From: Streptomyces sp. NBC_00878
GTDB taxonomy: Bacteria; Actinomycetota; Actinomycetes; Streptomycetales; Streptomycetaceae
Direction: 5' to 3'
NCBI RefSeq assembly: GCF_026341515.1
Contig: NZ_JAPEOK010000001.1
Coordinates: 3,596,001-3,660,000, forward strand
DNA: 64,000 nucleotides
This document shows, in pieces, positions 34,923 to 43,382 of the stretch (its first letter is position 1; each line of letters begins with the position of its first letter). A program made the position numbers and the translations under genes. The notes under the pieces were generated by a model. It did no database searches and was not told the DNA's origin. It saw nothing but the letters and a program-made list of their open reading frames with translations.

Positions 34923-37631
34923 CTGACTACCTTCCGAGAGCTCGGGATCCTTCCCGAGACAGCCGAAGCCCTTGAGGCCGTCGGCATCACCAGTCCCTTC
35001 CCCATCCAGGAGATGACGCTCCCCGTTGCCCTGACCGGCACCGACGTCATCGGCCAGGCCAAGACCGGCACCGGCAAGACGCTGGGCTTCGGTCTTCCGC
35101 TCCTCGAGCGCGTGACCGTTCCCGCGGACGTCGAGGCGGGCCGGGCGCAGCCCGAGCAGCTCACCGACGCCCCGCAGGCCCTCGTCGTCGTCCCGACGCG
35201 CGAGCTGTGCACCCAGGTCACGAACGACCTGCTGACAGCCGGCAAGGTCCGTAACGTACGCGTTCTGGCCATCTACGGCGGCCGGGCGTACGAGCCGCAG
35301 GTCGAGGCCCTCCGTAAGGGCGTCGACGTCATCGTCGGCACCCCGGGCCGGCTCCTCGACCTCGCGGGCCAGAAGAAGCTCAACCTCAAGCACATCAAGG
35401 CACTCGTCCTCGACGAGGCCGACGAGATGCTCGACCTGGGCTTCCTGCCCGACGTCGAGAAGATCATCAACATGCTGCCGGCCCGCCGCCAGACGATGCT
35501 GTTCTCGGCGACCATGCCGGGTGCGGTCATCGGCCTCGCGCGCCGCTACATGTCGCAGCCCACGCACATCCGCGCCACGGCGCCGGACGACGAGGGCCAG
35601 ACGGTCCGCAACACCCAGCAGTTCGCCTACCGCGCGCACAACATGGACAAGCCGGAGATGGTCTCGCGGATACTGCAGGCCGACGGCCGCGGTCTCGTGA
35701 TGGTCTTCTGCCGCACCAAGCGGACGGCGGCGGACCTCGCCGACCAGCTCCAGCAGCGCGGCTTCGCGTCCGGCGCGGTCCACGGCGACCTCGGCCAGGG
35801 CGCCCGCGAGCAGGCGCTGCGCGCCTTCCGCAACGGCAAGGTGGACGTGCTCGTCTGCACCGACGTGGCCGCGCGCGGCATCGACGTCGAGGGCGTCACG
35901 CACGTCATCAACTACCAGTCCCCCGAGGACGAGAAGACGTACCTGCACCGCATCGGCCGTACGGGCCGCGCGGGTGCCAAGGGCATCGCGATCACCCTCA
36001 TCGACTGGGACGACATCCCGCGCTGGCAGCTCATCAACAAGGCGCTGGACCTCGGCCTGAGCGACCCGCCGGAGACGTACTCCACGTCCCCGCACCTCTT
36101 CGAAGAGCTGAAGATTCCCGCGGGCACCAAGGGAGTTCTGCCGCGCGCCGAGCGCACCCGCGCCGGTCTCTCGGCCGAGGCGGTCGAGGACCTCGGCGAG
36201 ACCGGCGGGCGTGGCGCGCGCGGCCGCGGTGGCCGCTCCGGCGCCCCGGCGTCGGCCCCGGCCGCCGAGCGCGACCGTGACCGTGACCGTGACCGCTCGG
36301 CGCGTACGCCGCGCCGCCGTCGTCGTACGCGCAACGGCACGCCGCTCGACGCCACGGAGCAGCAGACCACGCCGGGGACCACGGAGTCGGCCTCTGTCGG
36401 CCCGACGACCCCGACCACCCCGGCCGCCCCTGCCACGGAGCCGCGTACGCCGCGCCGCCGTCGGCGGACGCGTGCCGGAGGCGCTTCGGAGGCGGCCGAG
36501 ACGGCCGTCGCCACGGCCGAGGGCACCGTGGCCGAGGCCGCCGCACCGGTCGCTCCGGCCGAGCCGGTGGCCGCGGAGACCAAGCCGCGCCGCCGTCGTA
36601 CGCGCCGGACCGCGGAAGCCGCTCAGCCCGAGCTCGCCGTAGTCGAGGAGGCCACCCCGGCCGCCGTCGCGGCCCCCGTGGCCGAGGCGACCGAGGTGTC
36701 CGAGCCCAAGCAGCCGCGCCGCCGCACTCGCAAGGCCGCCACGGCCGCCGAGACGGCGGTGGACACCGCCGAGGGCCCGGCCGCCGTCGAGGTGGCGGAG
36801 GTCGCCGAGACGAAACCGCGCCGCCGTACGCGGAAGACCGCCGAGGTCGTCGAAGCCGCCGAGGCCGTGGTGGAAGCCGTTGTCGAGCCGGTGGAAGCCG
36901 TCGAGGCCAAGCCGCGCCGCACCCGCAAGGCCACGACCACGGCCGCCGCCGAGGCCGCCCTGGACACCGCCGAGACCGCGGAGGCCAAGCCGCGCCGCCG
37001 GACCCGTAAGGCCGCCGCCACGGCCGTCGAGGTCGCTGAAGCCGCCGAGGCCGCCGAGGCCGCCGAAGCGGCCATCCCGGCCCAGGCGGCCGAGGAGACC
37101 GAGGCCAAGCCGCGCCGCCGCACCCGCAAGGCCACCACGGCCACCACGGCCACCACGGCCACGGAGACCGCCACGGCCGCTCCGGTGGTCGAGGTGCCTG
37201 CCGCGGAGGCCACGGCCACGCCTCGTCGGCGTACGCGCAAGGCCGCCGAAGCCGCCGAGACCGCGCTGGACACCGCGGAAGGCACGACGGTCGAGGCGCC
37301 GGTGGCCACGGCGACGAAGCCGCGCCGCACCCGCAAGGCCGCGGCAGCCGCCGAGACCGCCGTGGACACCGCGGAGGCGGCCGAGGCCACCGAGACGAAA
37401 CCCCGCCGCCGCACCCGCAAGGTCGCGGCCGCCGAGGCCGGCATCCCGGCCCAGGCCGCCGAGGTCACGGACGCCGCCACGGCCGAGGCCCCGGCCAAGC
37501 CGCGCCGCACCCGTAAGACGGCGGCCACGGCCGCCGCCGCGGACGCGGTCACGGCCGAGGTCGCGCCCGAGGCCAAGCCCCGCCGCCGCACGCGGAAGAC
37601 GGCAGCGGCCGCCGAGACGACGGAGAGTTGA
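34923..37631 (+). CDS. DEAD-box RNA helicase with long repetitive basic C-terminal tail
   Basis: RhlE/CsdA-type helicase of about 902 residues. Q motif (FPIQ), AKTGTGKT, PTRELC, TPGR, DEAD, SAT, TDVAARGID and HRIGRTGRA are all present in the first 400 residues. The remaining 470 are low complexity: RDRDRDRDR, then about 12 basic (K/T)PRR(R)TRK blocks separated by Ala/Glu/Thr-rich spacers, resembling RNA- or nucleic-acid-binding histone-like tails. The conserved sequence begins TTFRELGILPETAEAL; AGAAGAGG sits seven bases before CTG 34923, which I take as a non-standard start. ATG 34821 is the conventional alternative. It likely acts in RNA remodelling or decay. Confidence 0.9.
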   Translation: MTTFRELGILPETAEALEAVGITSPFPIQEMTLPVALTGTDVIGQAKTGTGKTLGFGLPLLERVTVPADVEAGRAQPEQLTDAPQALVVVPTRELCTQVTNDLLTAGKVRNVRVLAIYGGRAYEPQVEALRKGVDVIVGTPGRLLDLAGQKKLNLKHIKALVLDEADEMLDLGFLPDVEKIINMLPARRQTMLFSATMPGAVIGLARRYMSQPTHIRATAPDDEGQTVRNTQQFAYRAHNMDKPEMVSRILQADGRGLVMVFCRTKRTAADLADQLQQRGFASGAVHGDLGQGAREQALRAFRNGKVDVLVCTDVAARGIDVEGVTHVINYQSPEDEKTYLHRIGRTGRAGAKGIAITLIDWDDIPRWQLINKALDLGLSDPPETYSTSPHLFEELKIPAGTKGVLPRAERTRAGLSAEAVEDLGETGGRGARGRGGRSGAPASAPAAERDRDRDRDRSARTPRRRRRTRNGTPLDATEQQTTPGTTESASVGPTTPTTPAAPATEPRTPRRRRRTRAGGASEAAETAVATAEGTVAEAAAPVAPAEPVAAETKPRRRRTRRTAEAAQPELAVVEEATPAAVAAPVAEATEVSEPKQPRRRTRKAATAAETAVDTAEGPAAVEVAEVAETKPRRRTRKTAEVVEAAEAVVEAVVEPVEAVEAKPRRTRKATTTAAAEAALDTAETAEAKPRRRTRKAAATAVEVAEAAEAAEAAEAAIPAQAAEETEAKPRRRTRKATTATTATTATETATAAPVVEVPAAEATATPRRRTRKAAEAAETALDTAEGTTVEAPVATATKPRRTRKAAAAAETAVDTAEAAEATETKPRRRTRKVAAAEAGIPAQAAEVTDAATAEAPAKPRRTRKTAATAAAADAVTAEVAPEAKPRRRTRKTAAAAETTES

Positions 37632-37643
37632 CGCTCACACCTG

Positions 37644-37677
37644 ACGGCCCGGTCCCACTTCGGTGGGGCCGGGCCGT
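37644..37677 (+). terminator. Terminator after the DEAD-box helicase
   Basis: A 15-bp stem with one G-T wobble (37644-37658 with 37663-37677) closed by a TTCG tetraloop, directly after the helicase stop. No U-run follows, as is common in Streptomyces. Confidence 0.85.
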
Positions 37678-37814
37678 CGGCGTTCCCGCGCACGCCGCAC
37701 GATCGCGCCCCCGCGGTTGTCAACGGTCTGCCTTGTGGCCCGTCCCATGGCCCGTCGTCCCCCGGCCGCCGCCCGGCATGCCGCCCGAAAGGTTCCCCGG
37801 ATAGCCTCCTCCTC

Positions 37815-38747
37815 ATGAGCAGGCCCGCCACCTTCGTCCCGCCCTCCGGGGCCCGCGCGTATCGGCTCGCCACCGCGCGCGGGGAGTTCGCCGTGATCGA
37901 GGCGGGCAGCCCCGACAAGGGCACCGCCTTGCTGCTACCAGGGTTCACCGGCAGCAAGGAGGACTTCATCTCGTTGCACGAACCACTGGCCGCGGCCGGA
38001 TACCGGACCGTCGCCGTGGACGGGCGGGGCCAGTACGAGAGTCCGGGCCCACGGGACGACGAAACGCCCTACGCGCTGGGCGAGTTGGCGCAGGACGTCC
38101 TCGCACAGGTCGACGCGCTGACCGATTCCCGAGCCGGCTCCCTCACCGACTCCCCGGGAGCCAGCTCCCTCACCGACTCCCCGGCCGACGCCCCGGAGAA
38201 CCGTGTCCACCTCGTCGGCCACTCCTTCGGCGGCCTCGTGGCCCGTTCGGCCGTGCTGCTGGACCCGGCCCGCTTCCGGTCGCTCACCCTGATGGCATCG
38301 GGGCCCGCCGAGATCTCCCCCTCCCAGCAGCAGCGCGTGAAACTGCTGCGGGACGTGCTCGCCGTGATGGACATGGGTCGGGTATGGGAAGCGATCCAGG
38401 CCCTTGAGCCCCCGGAGGACGCCGCGGGCGAGCTGGACGCCGGTCTCGACGACGAGGACATCCTGAAGCGCCGCTGGCTCGGCAACAGCCCGGCCCAACT
38501 CATCGCAGCGGGGCGCCAGTTGTGCGAGGAGCCCGACCGCGTGGCCGAACTGGCCGCCGTACGGCTGCCCGTACACGTCCTGTCGGGCGAACGCGACGAC
38601 ACCTGGCCGCTGCCGCTCCTCGACGACATGGCCGTACGCCTCGACGCGCACCGCACGATCGTCCACGGAGCCGAGCACTCGCCCAACTCGGACCGCCCTT
38701 TGGAGACGGCCGAGGCCCTCGCCGCGTTCTGGGACCGGGTGGGCTGA
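37815..38747 (+). CDS. Alpha/beta-fold hydrolase
   Basis: A 310-residue hydrolase: LLLPGFTGSKEDF (oxyanion region), Ser in LVGHSFGGLVA, Asp in SGERDDTWP and His in HGAEHSPNSDR. An insertion of three SLTDSP-type repeats (about 95-125) lies before the nucleophile. Cytosolic, substrate unknown. ATG 37815 starts the family alignment directly. Convergent with the NYN gene. Confidence 0.87.
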   Translation: MSRPATFVPPSGARAYRLATARGEFAVIEAGSPDKGTALLLPGFTGSKEDFISLHEPLAAAGYRTVAVDGRGQYESPGPRDDETPYALGELAQDVLAQVDALTDSRAGSLTDSPGASSLTDSPADAPENRVHLVGHSFGGLVARSAVLLDPARFRSLTLMASGPAEISPSQQQRVKLLRDVLAVMDMGRVWEAIQALEPPEDAAGELDAGLDDEDILKRRWLGNSPAQLIAAGRQLCEEPDRVAELAAVRLPVHVLSGERDDTWPLPLLDDMAVRLDAHRTIVHGAEHSPNSDRPLETAEALAAFWDRVG

Positions 38748-38780
38748 CGCTCTGCCGGTGGGTTGTACGGCTGCGGGCCG

Positions 38781-38820
38781 TCCGTGGCTGGTCGCGCCCA
38801 CCCGGCGAAGCCGCACATCG
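38781..38820 (-). repeat. Partial interspersed repeat (reverse copy)
   Basis: GGCTGGTCGCGCCCACCCGG followed by GAAGCCGCACATCGA is the reverse of the ATGCGGC...GGGCGCGACCAGCC ends found in the full copies, with the middle missing. Confidence 0.6.
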
Positions 38821-38909
38821 ACGCACCCCCGCACCCCCAACGGAGCGCTCCTCGCCGACCGCGCAACGAAACGAACCGTCCGCGTCGGCCCGGGAAGCGG
38901 CAGACGGGC

Positions 38910-38995
38910 CTAGGGGGTGTTTCGAAAGTCCCGCACAGCACCCACGGCGCCCGGCACGCGCTCTCGCTGCACCGGACTTTCGAAACACCCCCTAG
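38910..38995. mobile_element. MITE-like element with CTAG duplication at the NYN gene stop
   Basis: Perfect terminal inverted repeats GGGGTGTTTCGAAAGTCC (38914-38931 and 38974-38991) enclose a 42-bp core. CTAG flanks both ends (38910-38913, 38992-38995), the four-base YTAR target duplication expected of IS5-group transposases. It has no coding capacity, so it is non-autonomous. The right CTAG supplies the TAG stop of the NYN gene. It may double as a terminator for the convergent pair. Confidence 0.8.
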
Positions 38996-39894
38996 TACTG
39001 CCCCTGCAAGTGCTCCCAGAACCCGTCCCGCAGGCATCGCCGCAGGTCCGCCTGCCCCCGCAGCGAGTACTGCAGCAGCCCCTCGGCCTCCACGAGCAGG
39101 TCCTGGTCGACCGGCCCGGGCAGATACGGGTGCCCGGGCAGCAGCTCCGCCAGCGCGTCCCAGCCCCGCGCGGACAGCCACGTCGCGGCGATCTGCGCGC
39201 CCACGAACCGCACGTCCTCGCGCGAGGGGCGGCCCGCCGCCGACGTGTCGTACGAGGCGGCGGTCCGCCGGGAGACGTACGGCTTGAAGAACTCCAGGTC
39301 GAAGGTGCGCTGACTGTCGACCTCCCAGAGCAGCGGCTCCGCCTGGTTGCGCCCCTCCGGCGCCTCGATGCCCCACAGGTGCACGCGGGCCCCGTACCCC
39401 TGCGCCGCCTCGACCGCCGAGACCAGGTCCTCGTCGCCGCCGATGAGCGCCGCGTCGCTGATGGCACGGTGCCGGGCCAGTGACTCCAGATCGGTACGGA
39501 TCAGGGAGTCGACGCCCTTCTGCTGGTTGTTGGCATTGAGGTTGCCGAGCCGGACCTTCACGTCGGGCAGCTCGGCGATGGACTGCTGCTCCGCGGTGTG
39601 GATGCGGCGCCGCGCCCCGTCGTACCAGTAGACGCGCAGCAGTCTGCTGTCCGCGAAGATCGTGCGCGCCCGGTCGATGAGCGCCTCGATGAGCCCCTCG
39701 GCGTCCAGGTCGAAGGCCCGGCGGTCCTCCGTCCCGGCGACGAGCCGGCCCGCGGCCGCGTACAGATACCCGGCGTCGACGAAGATCGCATGAGTCGACG
39801 GCGTCTTCGCCACCTCGGCGAGCATGCGCTGGAGCAGCTCGTTCGTGCGGTCGATACGCACACCGAGCACCGCTGGATCCAGTTCGTCATTCAT
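38992..39894 (-). CDS. NYN-domain (PIN-like) RNase protein
   Basis: A 300-residue protein with an N-terminal NYN domain: IFVDAGYLYAAAG, VYWYDGARRR, QQKGVDSLIRTDL and LIGGDEDLVSAVEAAQ carry the four conserved Asp of this Limkain/PIN-like nuclease fold. The C-terminal 100 residues (YVSRRTAASYDTSAAG onward) form an unassigned helical domain. Probable RNA-cleaving role, cytosolic. ATG 39894 follows GAGGCGCAT. The stop TAG comes from the CTAG at the edge of a MITE-like insertion, so the original C-terminus may have been changed. Confidence 0.85.
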   Translation of the reverse strand: MNDELDPAVLGVRIDRTNELLQRMLAEVAKTPSTHAIFVDAGYLYAAAGRLVAGTEDRRAFDLDAEGLIEALIDRARTIFADSRLLRVYWYDGARRRIHTAEQQSIAELPDVKVRLGNLNANNQQKGVDSLIRTDLESLARHRAISDAALIGGDEDLVSAVEAAQGYGARVHLWGIEAPEGRNQAEPLLWEVDSQRTFDLEFFKPYVSRRTAASYDTSAAGRPSREDVRFVGAQIAATWLSARGWDALAELLPGHPYLPGPVDQDLLVEAEGLLQYSLRGQADLRRCLRDGFWEHLQGQY

Positions 39895-40154
39895 ATGCGC
39901 CTCATTGTCGCAGGCGGTCACGGGACGAACACAACCGGTCCAGAAACGGGCTGGAATTGCCGGTCCGGACGCGGGTCCGGCACAGGTCCGGAACAGGTCC
40001 GACACAGATTCGGACACCGGTCGGATACCAGTCAGTAGTTAGCCGTTCGAAAAATTTCTTTAGCGTAGGGAATGTTTGTAACACGCATGCCGTTGGATCC
40101 CTACGTAACCAAGTAGTTCTCCTCAGGAGGATGACCAGACGAAGGGAGAAGCCT
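39895..40154. promoter_or_regulatory. Divergent promoter region NYN gene / small protein
   Basis: Unusually AT-rich for this genome between 40035 and 40085 (GAAAAATTTCTTTAGCG). An 8-bp inverted repeat CGTAGGGA/TCCCTACG (40064-40071, 40098-40105) brackets AATGTTTGTAACACG. Degenerate CAGGTCCGGAA units lie at 39965-40030. AGGAGG at 40125-40130 abuts an in-frame ATG. Likely a regulated promoter, factor unknown. Confidence 0.5.
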
Positions 40155-40307
40155 GTGCGCTTCGAAATCATGCGCCTTGACGACGTCGACGGAAGCCCCG
40201 TGGACAGCACCGTCGTGGACGCCGCCTCCGTCAACCGGATCGTTCAGCAAGCCGCCGCCATCGGGCAGCGCCTCTGGATCCGCCCGACCAACACCCCGGC
40301 TTCATAA
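40155..40307 (+). CDS. Small conserved hypothetical protein, 50 residues
   Basis: Reads VRFEIMRLDDVDGSPVDSTV to GQRLWIRPTNTPAS, a soluble mixed alpha/beta composition with no domain I can name. GTG 40155 has GAAGGGAG at good spacing; an in-frame ATG at 40131 is directly abutted by AGGAGG and is less likely. A perfect terminator follows 15 nt later, so it forms its own transcription unit behind an AT-rich promoter region, which argues for a real and regulated gene. Confidence 0.72.
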   Translation: MRFEIMRLDDVDGSPVDSTVVDAASVNRIVQQAAAIGQRLWIRPTNTPAS

Positions 40308-40322
40308 CGCCGGACAGACTTC

Positions 40323-40360
40323 AGAACCCCCGTACGGCACCGACGCCGTACGGGGGTTCT
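40323..40360 (+). terminator. Terminator after the 50-residue gene
   Basis: A perfect 16-bp stem AGAACCCCCGTACGGC/GCCGTACGGGGGTTCT with a 6-nt loop. Confidence 0.88.
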
Positions 40361-40431
40361 GCGCGTGCGGGGGGTGTGCGGGGCGGCGCACGTACCGGGG
40401 GGGTGTGCGGGGCGGCGCACGTACGGGGACT

Positions 40432-41037
40432 TCAGCTGCTCTCGATGACCAGCGTGATCCCGTTGATGATCTGCTGCACGGCGATCGCGGAGAGCATCAT
40501 GCCCGCGAGCCGGGTCACCAGCACGACACCGCCGTCCCTGATGACGCGGATGATCAGCAGCGAGTACCGCATCACCACCCACAGCACGACATGGATGGCG
40601 ACGATCGCGGCCCACACCGACACGTGCGTCGCCACGCTGTCGGCCTTCTGCACGGCCAGGATGACGGACACGATCGCGCCAGGTCCGGCGAGCAGCGGCA
40701 TGCCCAGCGGTACGAGGGCGACGTTGACGTCCTTCGTCTGCTTGGGCTCGTCGGTCTTGCCCGTGAGCAGGTCGAGCGCGATGAGCAGGAGCAGCAGGCC
40801 GCCCGCGATCATCAGCGCGGGGACGGACACGTGCAGGTAGTTCAGGATCTGATGCCCCAGCAGCCCGAAGACGGCGATGACTCCGCCGGCCACACAGACG
40901 GCCTGGAACGCCATCCGCTTCTGCACCTTGGCCGGACGTCCGGCCGTCAGCGCGAGGAAGATCGGGGTGATCCCCGGGGGATCCATGATGACGAAGAGGG
41001 TGAGGAAGAGGGAGCCGAAGACGGCGAGGTCGAACAC
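40432..41037 (-). CDS. MarC-family integral membrane protein
   Basis: A 201-residue protein with six hydrophobic helices. Diagnostic MarC/UPF0056 stretches are present: FVIMDPPGITPIFLALT near the start, VPLGMPLLAGPGAIVSVIL in the middle and a C-terminal RLAGMMLSAIAVQQIINGI. Family function is unsettled despite its historical link to multiple antibiotic resistance. GTG 41037. The PHP gene lies upstream on the same strand with 234 nt between. Confidence 0.9.
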   Translation of the reverse strand: MFDLAVFGSLFLTLFVIMDPPGITPIFLALTAGRPAKVQKRMAFQAVCVAGGVIAVFGLLGHQILNYLHVSVPALMIAGGLLLLLIALDLLTGKTDEPKQTKDVNVALVPLGMPLLAGPGAIVSVILAVQKADSVATHVSVWAAIVAIHVVLWVVMRYSLLIIRVIRDGGVVLVTRLAGMMLSAIAVQQIINGITLVIESS

Positions 41038-41225
41038 GGTGAGCCTTGCGGGAGGAGGGACTTACGGGAAGGCGCTGGAACGCACGCGGGGAACGGTGAG
41101 CACAGCCCGCAGCGCAGGCGGGAACAGTGGGCGCAGCCTGGCGCGCAGGGCCCAACCGGCGGCCACAACCTGGGCCACCGCCTGAAGTTCAAGCGCAGGG
41201 CACCTTCCGGCGCACCCCGAGCGGA

Positions 41226-41272
41226 ACGGAAGACGGAAGAACGGAAGAACGGAAGAACGGAAGAACGGAAGC
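41226..41272. repeat. 9-bp microsatellite next to the PHP gene stop
   Basis: About five head-to-tail copies of ACGGAAGAA ending at the stop codon of the PHP gene. A simple repeat prone to slippage. Confidence 0.85.
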
Positions 41273-42138
41273 TAGCGCTCGGCGCTTCCGCCGGCCCCCG
41301 GCACGGGAAACGCGCCGGTCGCCCGCCGGGTGATCTCCCCGTAGATCTCGGGATCCGTCGTGAACTCCCCGAGCACACATGTCTTACGGCTGCCGTGATA
41401 GTCGCTGGACCCGGTCGCCAGCAGCCCCAACTCGCCCGCGAGCCCCCGCAGTCGGGCCCGGGTGGCCGATTCGTGGTCCATGTGGTCGACCTCGATCCCG
41501 TCGAGCCCGGCCGCCGCAAGTTCCGCGAGGGCGGACTCCGGCACGGTCAGCCCGCGCTTGGACGCGGCGGGATGCGCGAAGACGGTCACCCCGCCCGCGG
41601 CCTTGACGATCCGGATCATCTCGAAGGGGTCCGACTCGTGCTTCTCGACGTAGGCCCGCCCGCCGTCGGCGAGCCACTCGGTCGTGAAGGCGTCGGAGAC
41701 GCTGGGCACCACGCCGAGCTCGACCAGCGCAGTGGCGATGTGCGGCCGCCCCACGGACCCGCCGGCCGCGACGCGCTCCACCTGCTCCCAGGTCACCGGG
41801 ACGCCCAGCTCCTGGAGCTTGCCGATCATCGCCTGGGCCCGCGGCACCCGGTCGTCGCGTACGAGCTCGCGCTCGCGCAGCAGCTCGGGCTCCTCGGGGT
41901 CGAAGAGGTACGCCAGCATGTGCAGCCCCACACCGTCGAGACGGCAGGAGAGCTCGGCCCCGGTCACGAGGGTCAGCCCGGCGGGCACGGCCGCGATGGC
42001 CTCCGCGTACCCGCGGGTGGTGTCGTGATCGGTCAGCGCGACGACGTCGAGCCCGGCGGCGGCAGCGTTGCGCACCAGCTCGGCGGGGGTGTCCGTACCG
42101 TCCGAGGCCGTGGAGTGGCAGTGCAGATCAATACGCAC
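41272..42138 (-). CDS. PHP-domain phosphoesterase
   Basis: A 288-residue protein. VRIDLHCHSTASDGTDTP, ALTDHDT, VTGAELSC, GRPHIATALVELG, FAHPAA and TGSSDYHG give the metal-binding His/Asp/Glu series of the PHP fold, in the stand-alone YciV/RNase AM-like group that acts on 3',5'-nucleotide bisphosphates or RNA 5' ends. GTG 42138 is chosen because the fold starts there, with GGAG upstream. Cytosolic metalloenzyme, exact substrate open. Confidence 0.9.
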   Translation of the reverse strand: MRIDLHCHSTASDGTDTPAELVRNAAAAGLDVVALTDHDTTRGYAEAIAAVPAGLTLVTGAELSCRLDGVGLHMLAYLFDPEEPELLRERELVRDDRVPRAQAMIGKLQELGVPVTWEQVERVAAGGSVGRPHIATALVELGVVPSVSDAFTTEWLADGGRAYVEKHESDPFEMIRIVKAAGGVTVFAHPAASKRGLTVPESALAELAAAGLDGIEVDHMDHESATRARLRGLAGELGLLATGSSDYHGSRKTCVLGEFTTDPEIYGEITRRATGAFPVPGAGGSAER

Positions 42139-42270
42139 GACACAAACTCCAGACACGGGAAGAACAGCAGAGACGGCTCAAGGATAACGGCCACCTGGAC
42201 CGCCCCTGTCACACCCGAAGCGGGGGCGCACCCCCTACAGGCAGTCTTATGGCAGCAGGCCCGCTCTTTT

Positions 42271-42395
42271 CAGGGGCGCGGGGCTGCATCAATATGCGGC
42301 TCCTCCCCCACTCTCGACTTCTCCCCCACTCTCGGCTTCGCTCGAGCGGGGGGACCCCCATGAGCGGGGGGACCCCCATCGTGGGCGCGACCAGC
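42271..42395 (+). repeat. GC-rich interspersed repeat, full copy
   Basis: Near-identical to 33616-33750, including the same internal duplications of CTTCTCCCCCACTCTCG and GAGCGGGGGGACCCCCAT, so these two copies are recently related. Lies between two same-strand genes. Confidence 0.85.
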
Positions 42396-42466
42396 CACAC
42401 CCAACCCGCACCCGGCAGACCACAGGAACCCCCACCCAGTAGCCGCCCACCCCACCCAGCGGAGCG

Positions 42467-43108
42467 CTACGGCTCAAGAATCCGCGGCGACAACGCCCCA
42501 CAAGGCAACAGATCCACTTCCGCCCCCGCGTCCCGCAGATCCGTCAACACCAGCTCGTCGTACATCAACAACCCCGACTGCTCGGGCCAGACAACCGCCC
42601 ACAGCCACAACCCCCGCGCCTCACCCGCGAAAACGGCCCGGTCGTCGGGCGTCCCGGAGACATGCCACAACGGCGTCGGCCGCCCCGCGGCGAGCAGCTT
42701 CGCCTGGGCGGGCTTCTCGACGCTCATGTACGGCCCAGGATCGGGCCCGTCGATCCCCGCGTACCGCGCGCCGAGCCCGACGCCGAGCTCCTCGGCGATG
42801 AGGACCAGCTCCCCTATACCGCCGAGCGGCCCCGGCCCGGAGCACGCCACGGCCGTGGCGCGACCGCCGCTGCGGTCGTCACCGGCGAACGCCGCCCCCG
42901 TGAAGAGCCAGCCGACGGGCAGCGGCCACGGCATCCACACCGGTACGCGCGCACGGTGCACCACCACACCGAGGGCCTCGACGCTGGGCGGGATCACGGG
43001 CTGCAGCGGATGCACGATGCCGTGCACATCGCACTGCCAGGAGTCGGCGAAGAGGCCGGGAGCCCTGACCCGGCCACCACACTTCGGGCAACTGGGTTCG
43101 CCCCTCAT
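42467..43108 (-). CDS. Conserved hypothetical protein with N-terminal zinc ribbon
   Basis: A 213-residue protein. CPKCGG near residue 6 and a later Cys/His in SWQCDVHG suggest a small zinc ribbon. The rest (WMPWPLPVGWLFTGAAFAGD, GPGPLGGIGELVLIAEELGV, GIDGPDPGP) looks like the DUF6758-type Streptomyces proteins I recall, of unknown function. ATG 43108 chosen; an ATG nine bases upstream is equivalent. No membrane segments. Confidence 0.75.
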   Translation of the reverse strand: MRGEPSCPKCGGRVRAPGLFADSWQCDVHGIVHPLQPVIPPSVEALGVVVHRARVPVWMPWPLPVGWLFTGAAFAGDDRSGGRATAVACSGPGPLGGIGELVLIAEELGVGLGARYAGIDGPDPGPYMSVEKPAQAKLLAAGRPTPLWHVSGTPDDRAVFAGEARGLWLWAVVWPEQSGLLMYDELVLTDLRDAGAEVDLLPCGALSPRILEP

Positions 43109-43382
43109 AGGGCCCAACGGTCCTCCCCGTCTTTCGCCGCGTCAAGGACGATCACCCGTCCGGCGTGTGCCTGTCACGTTCCCCCCACCTCGGATCACCT
43201 CCGAAATGTAGATGCAGGTCACATTCATCAGCCGACCCAATTTGACCGAGGACAGAGTCGCCGTGTTTGCCAACTGACGCATTTAGGCCACGGGTTGGTG
43301 ACGTTGCTCACCCGGGCCGCACCCGGCAGCGCCCCGGATCAGTCCCGGATCAGTCTCGGATCAGTCCCGGCGCCGCCCCGGC

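Noticed and set aside
36623..37969. 448-codon Ser/Ala/Val-rich frame opposite the helicase tail
   Set aside because: Antisense image of the repetitive basic tail; its apparent RVRRRG repeats simply mirror the KPRRRTRK coding repeats.
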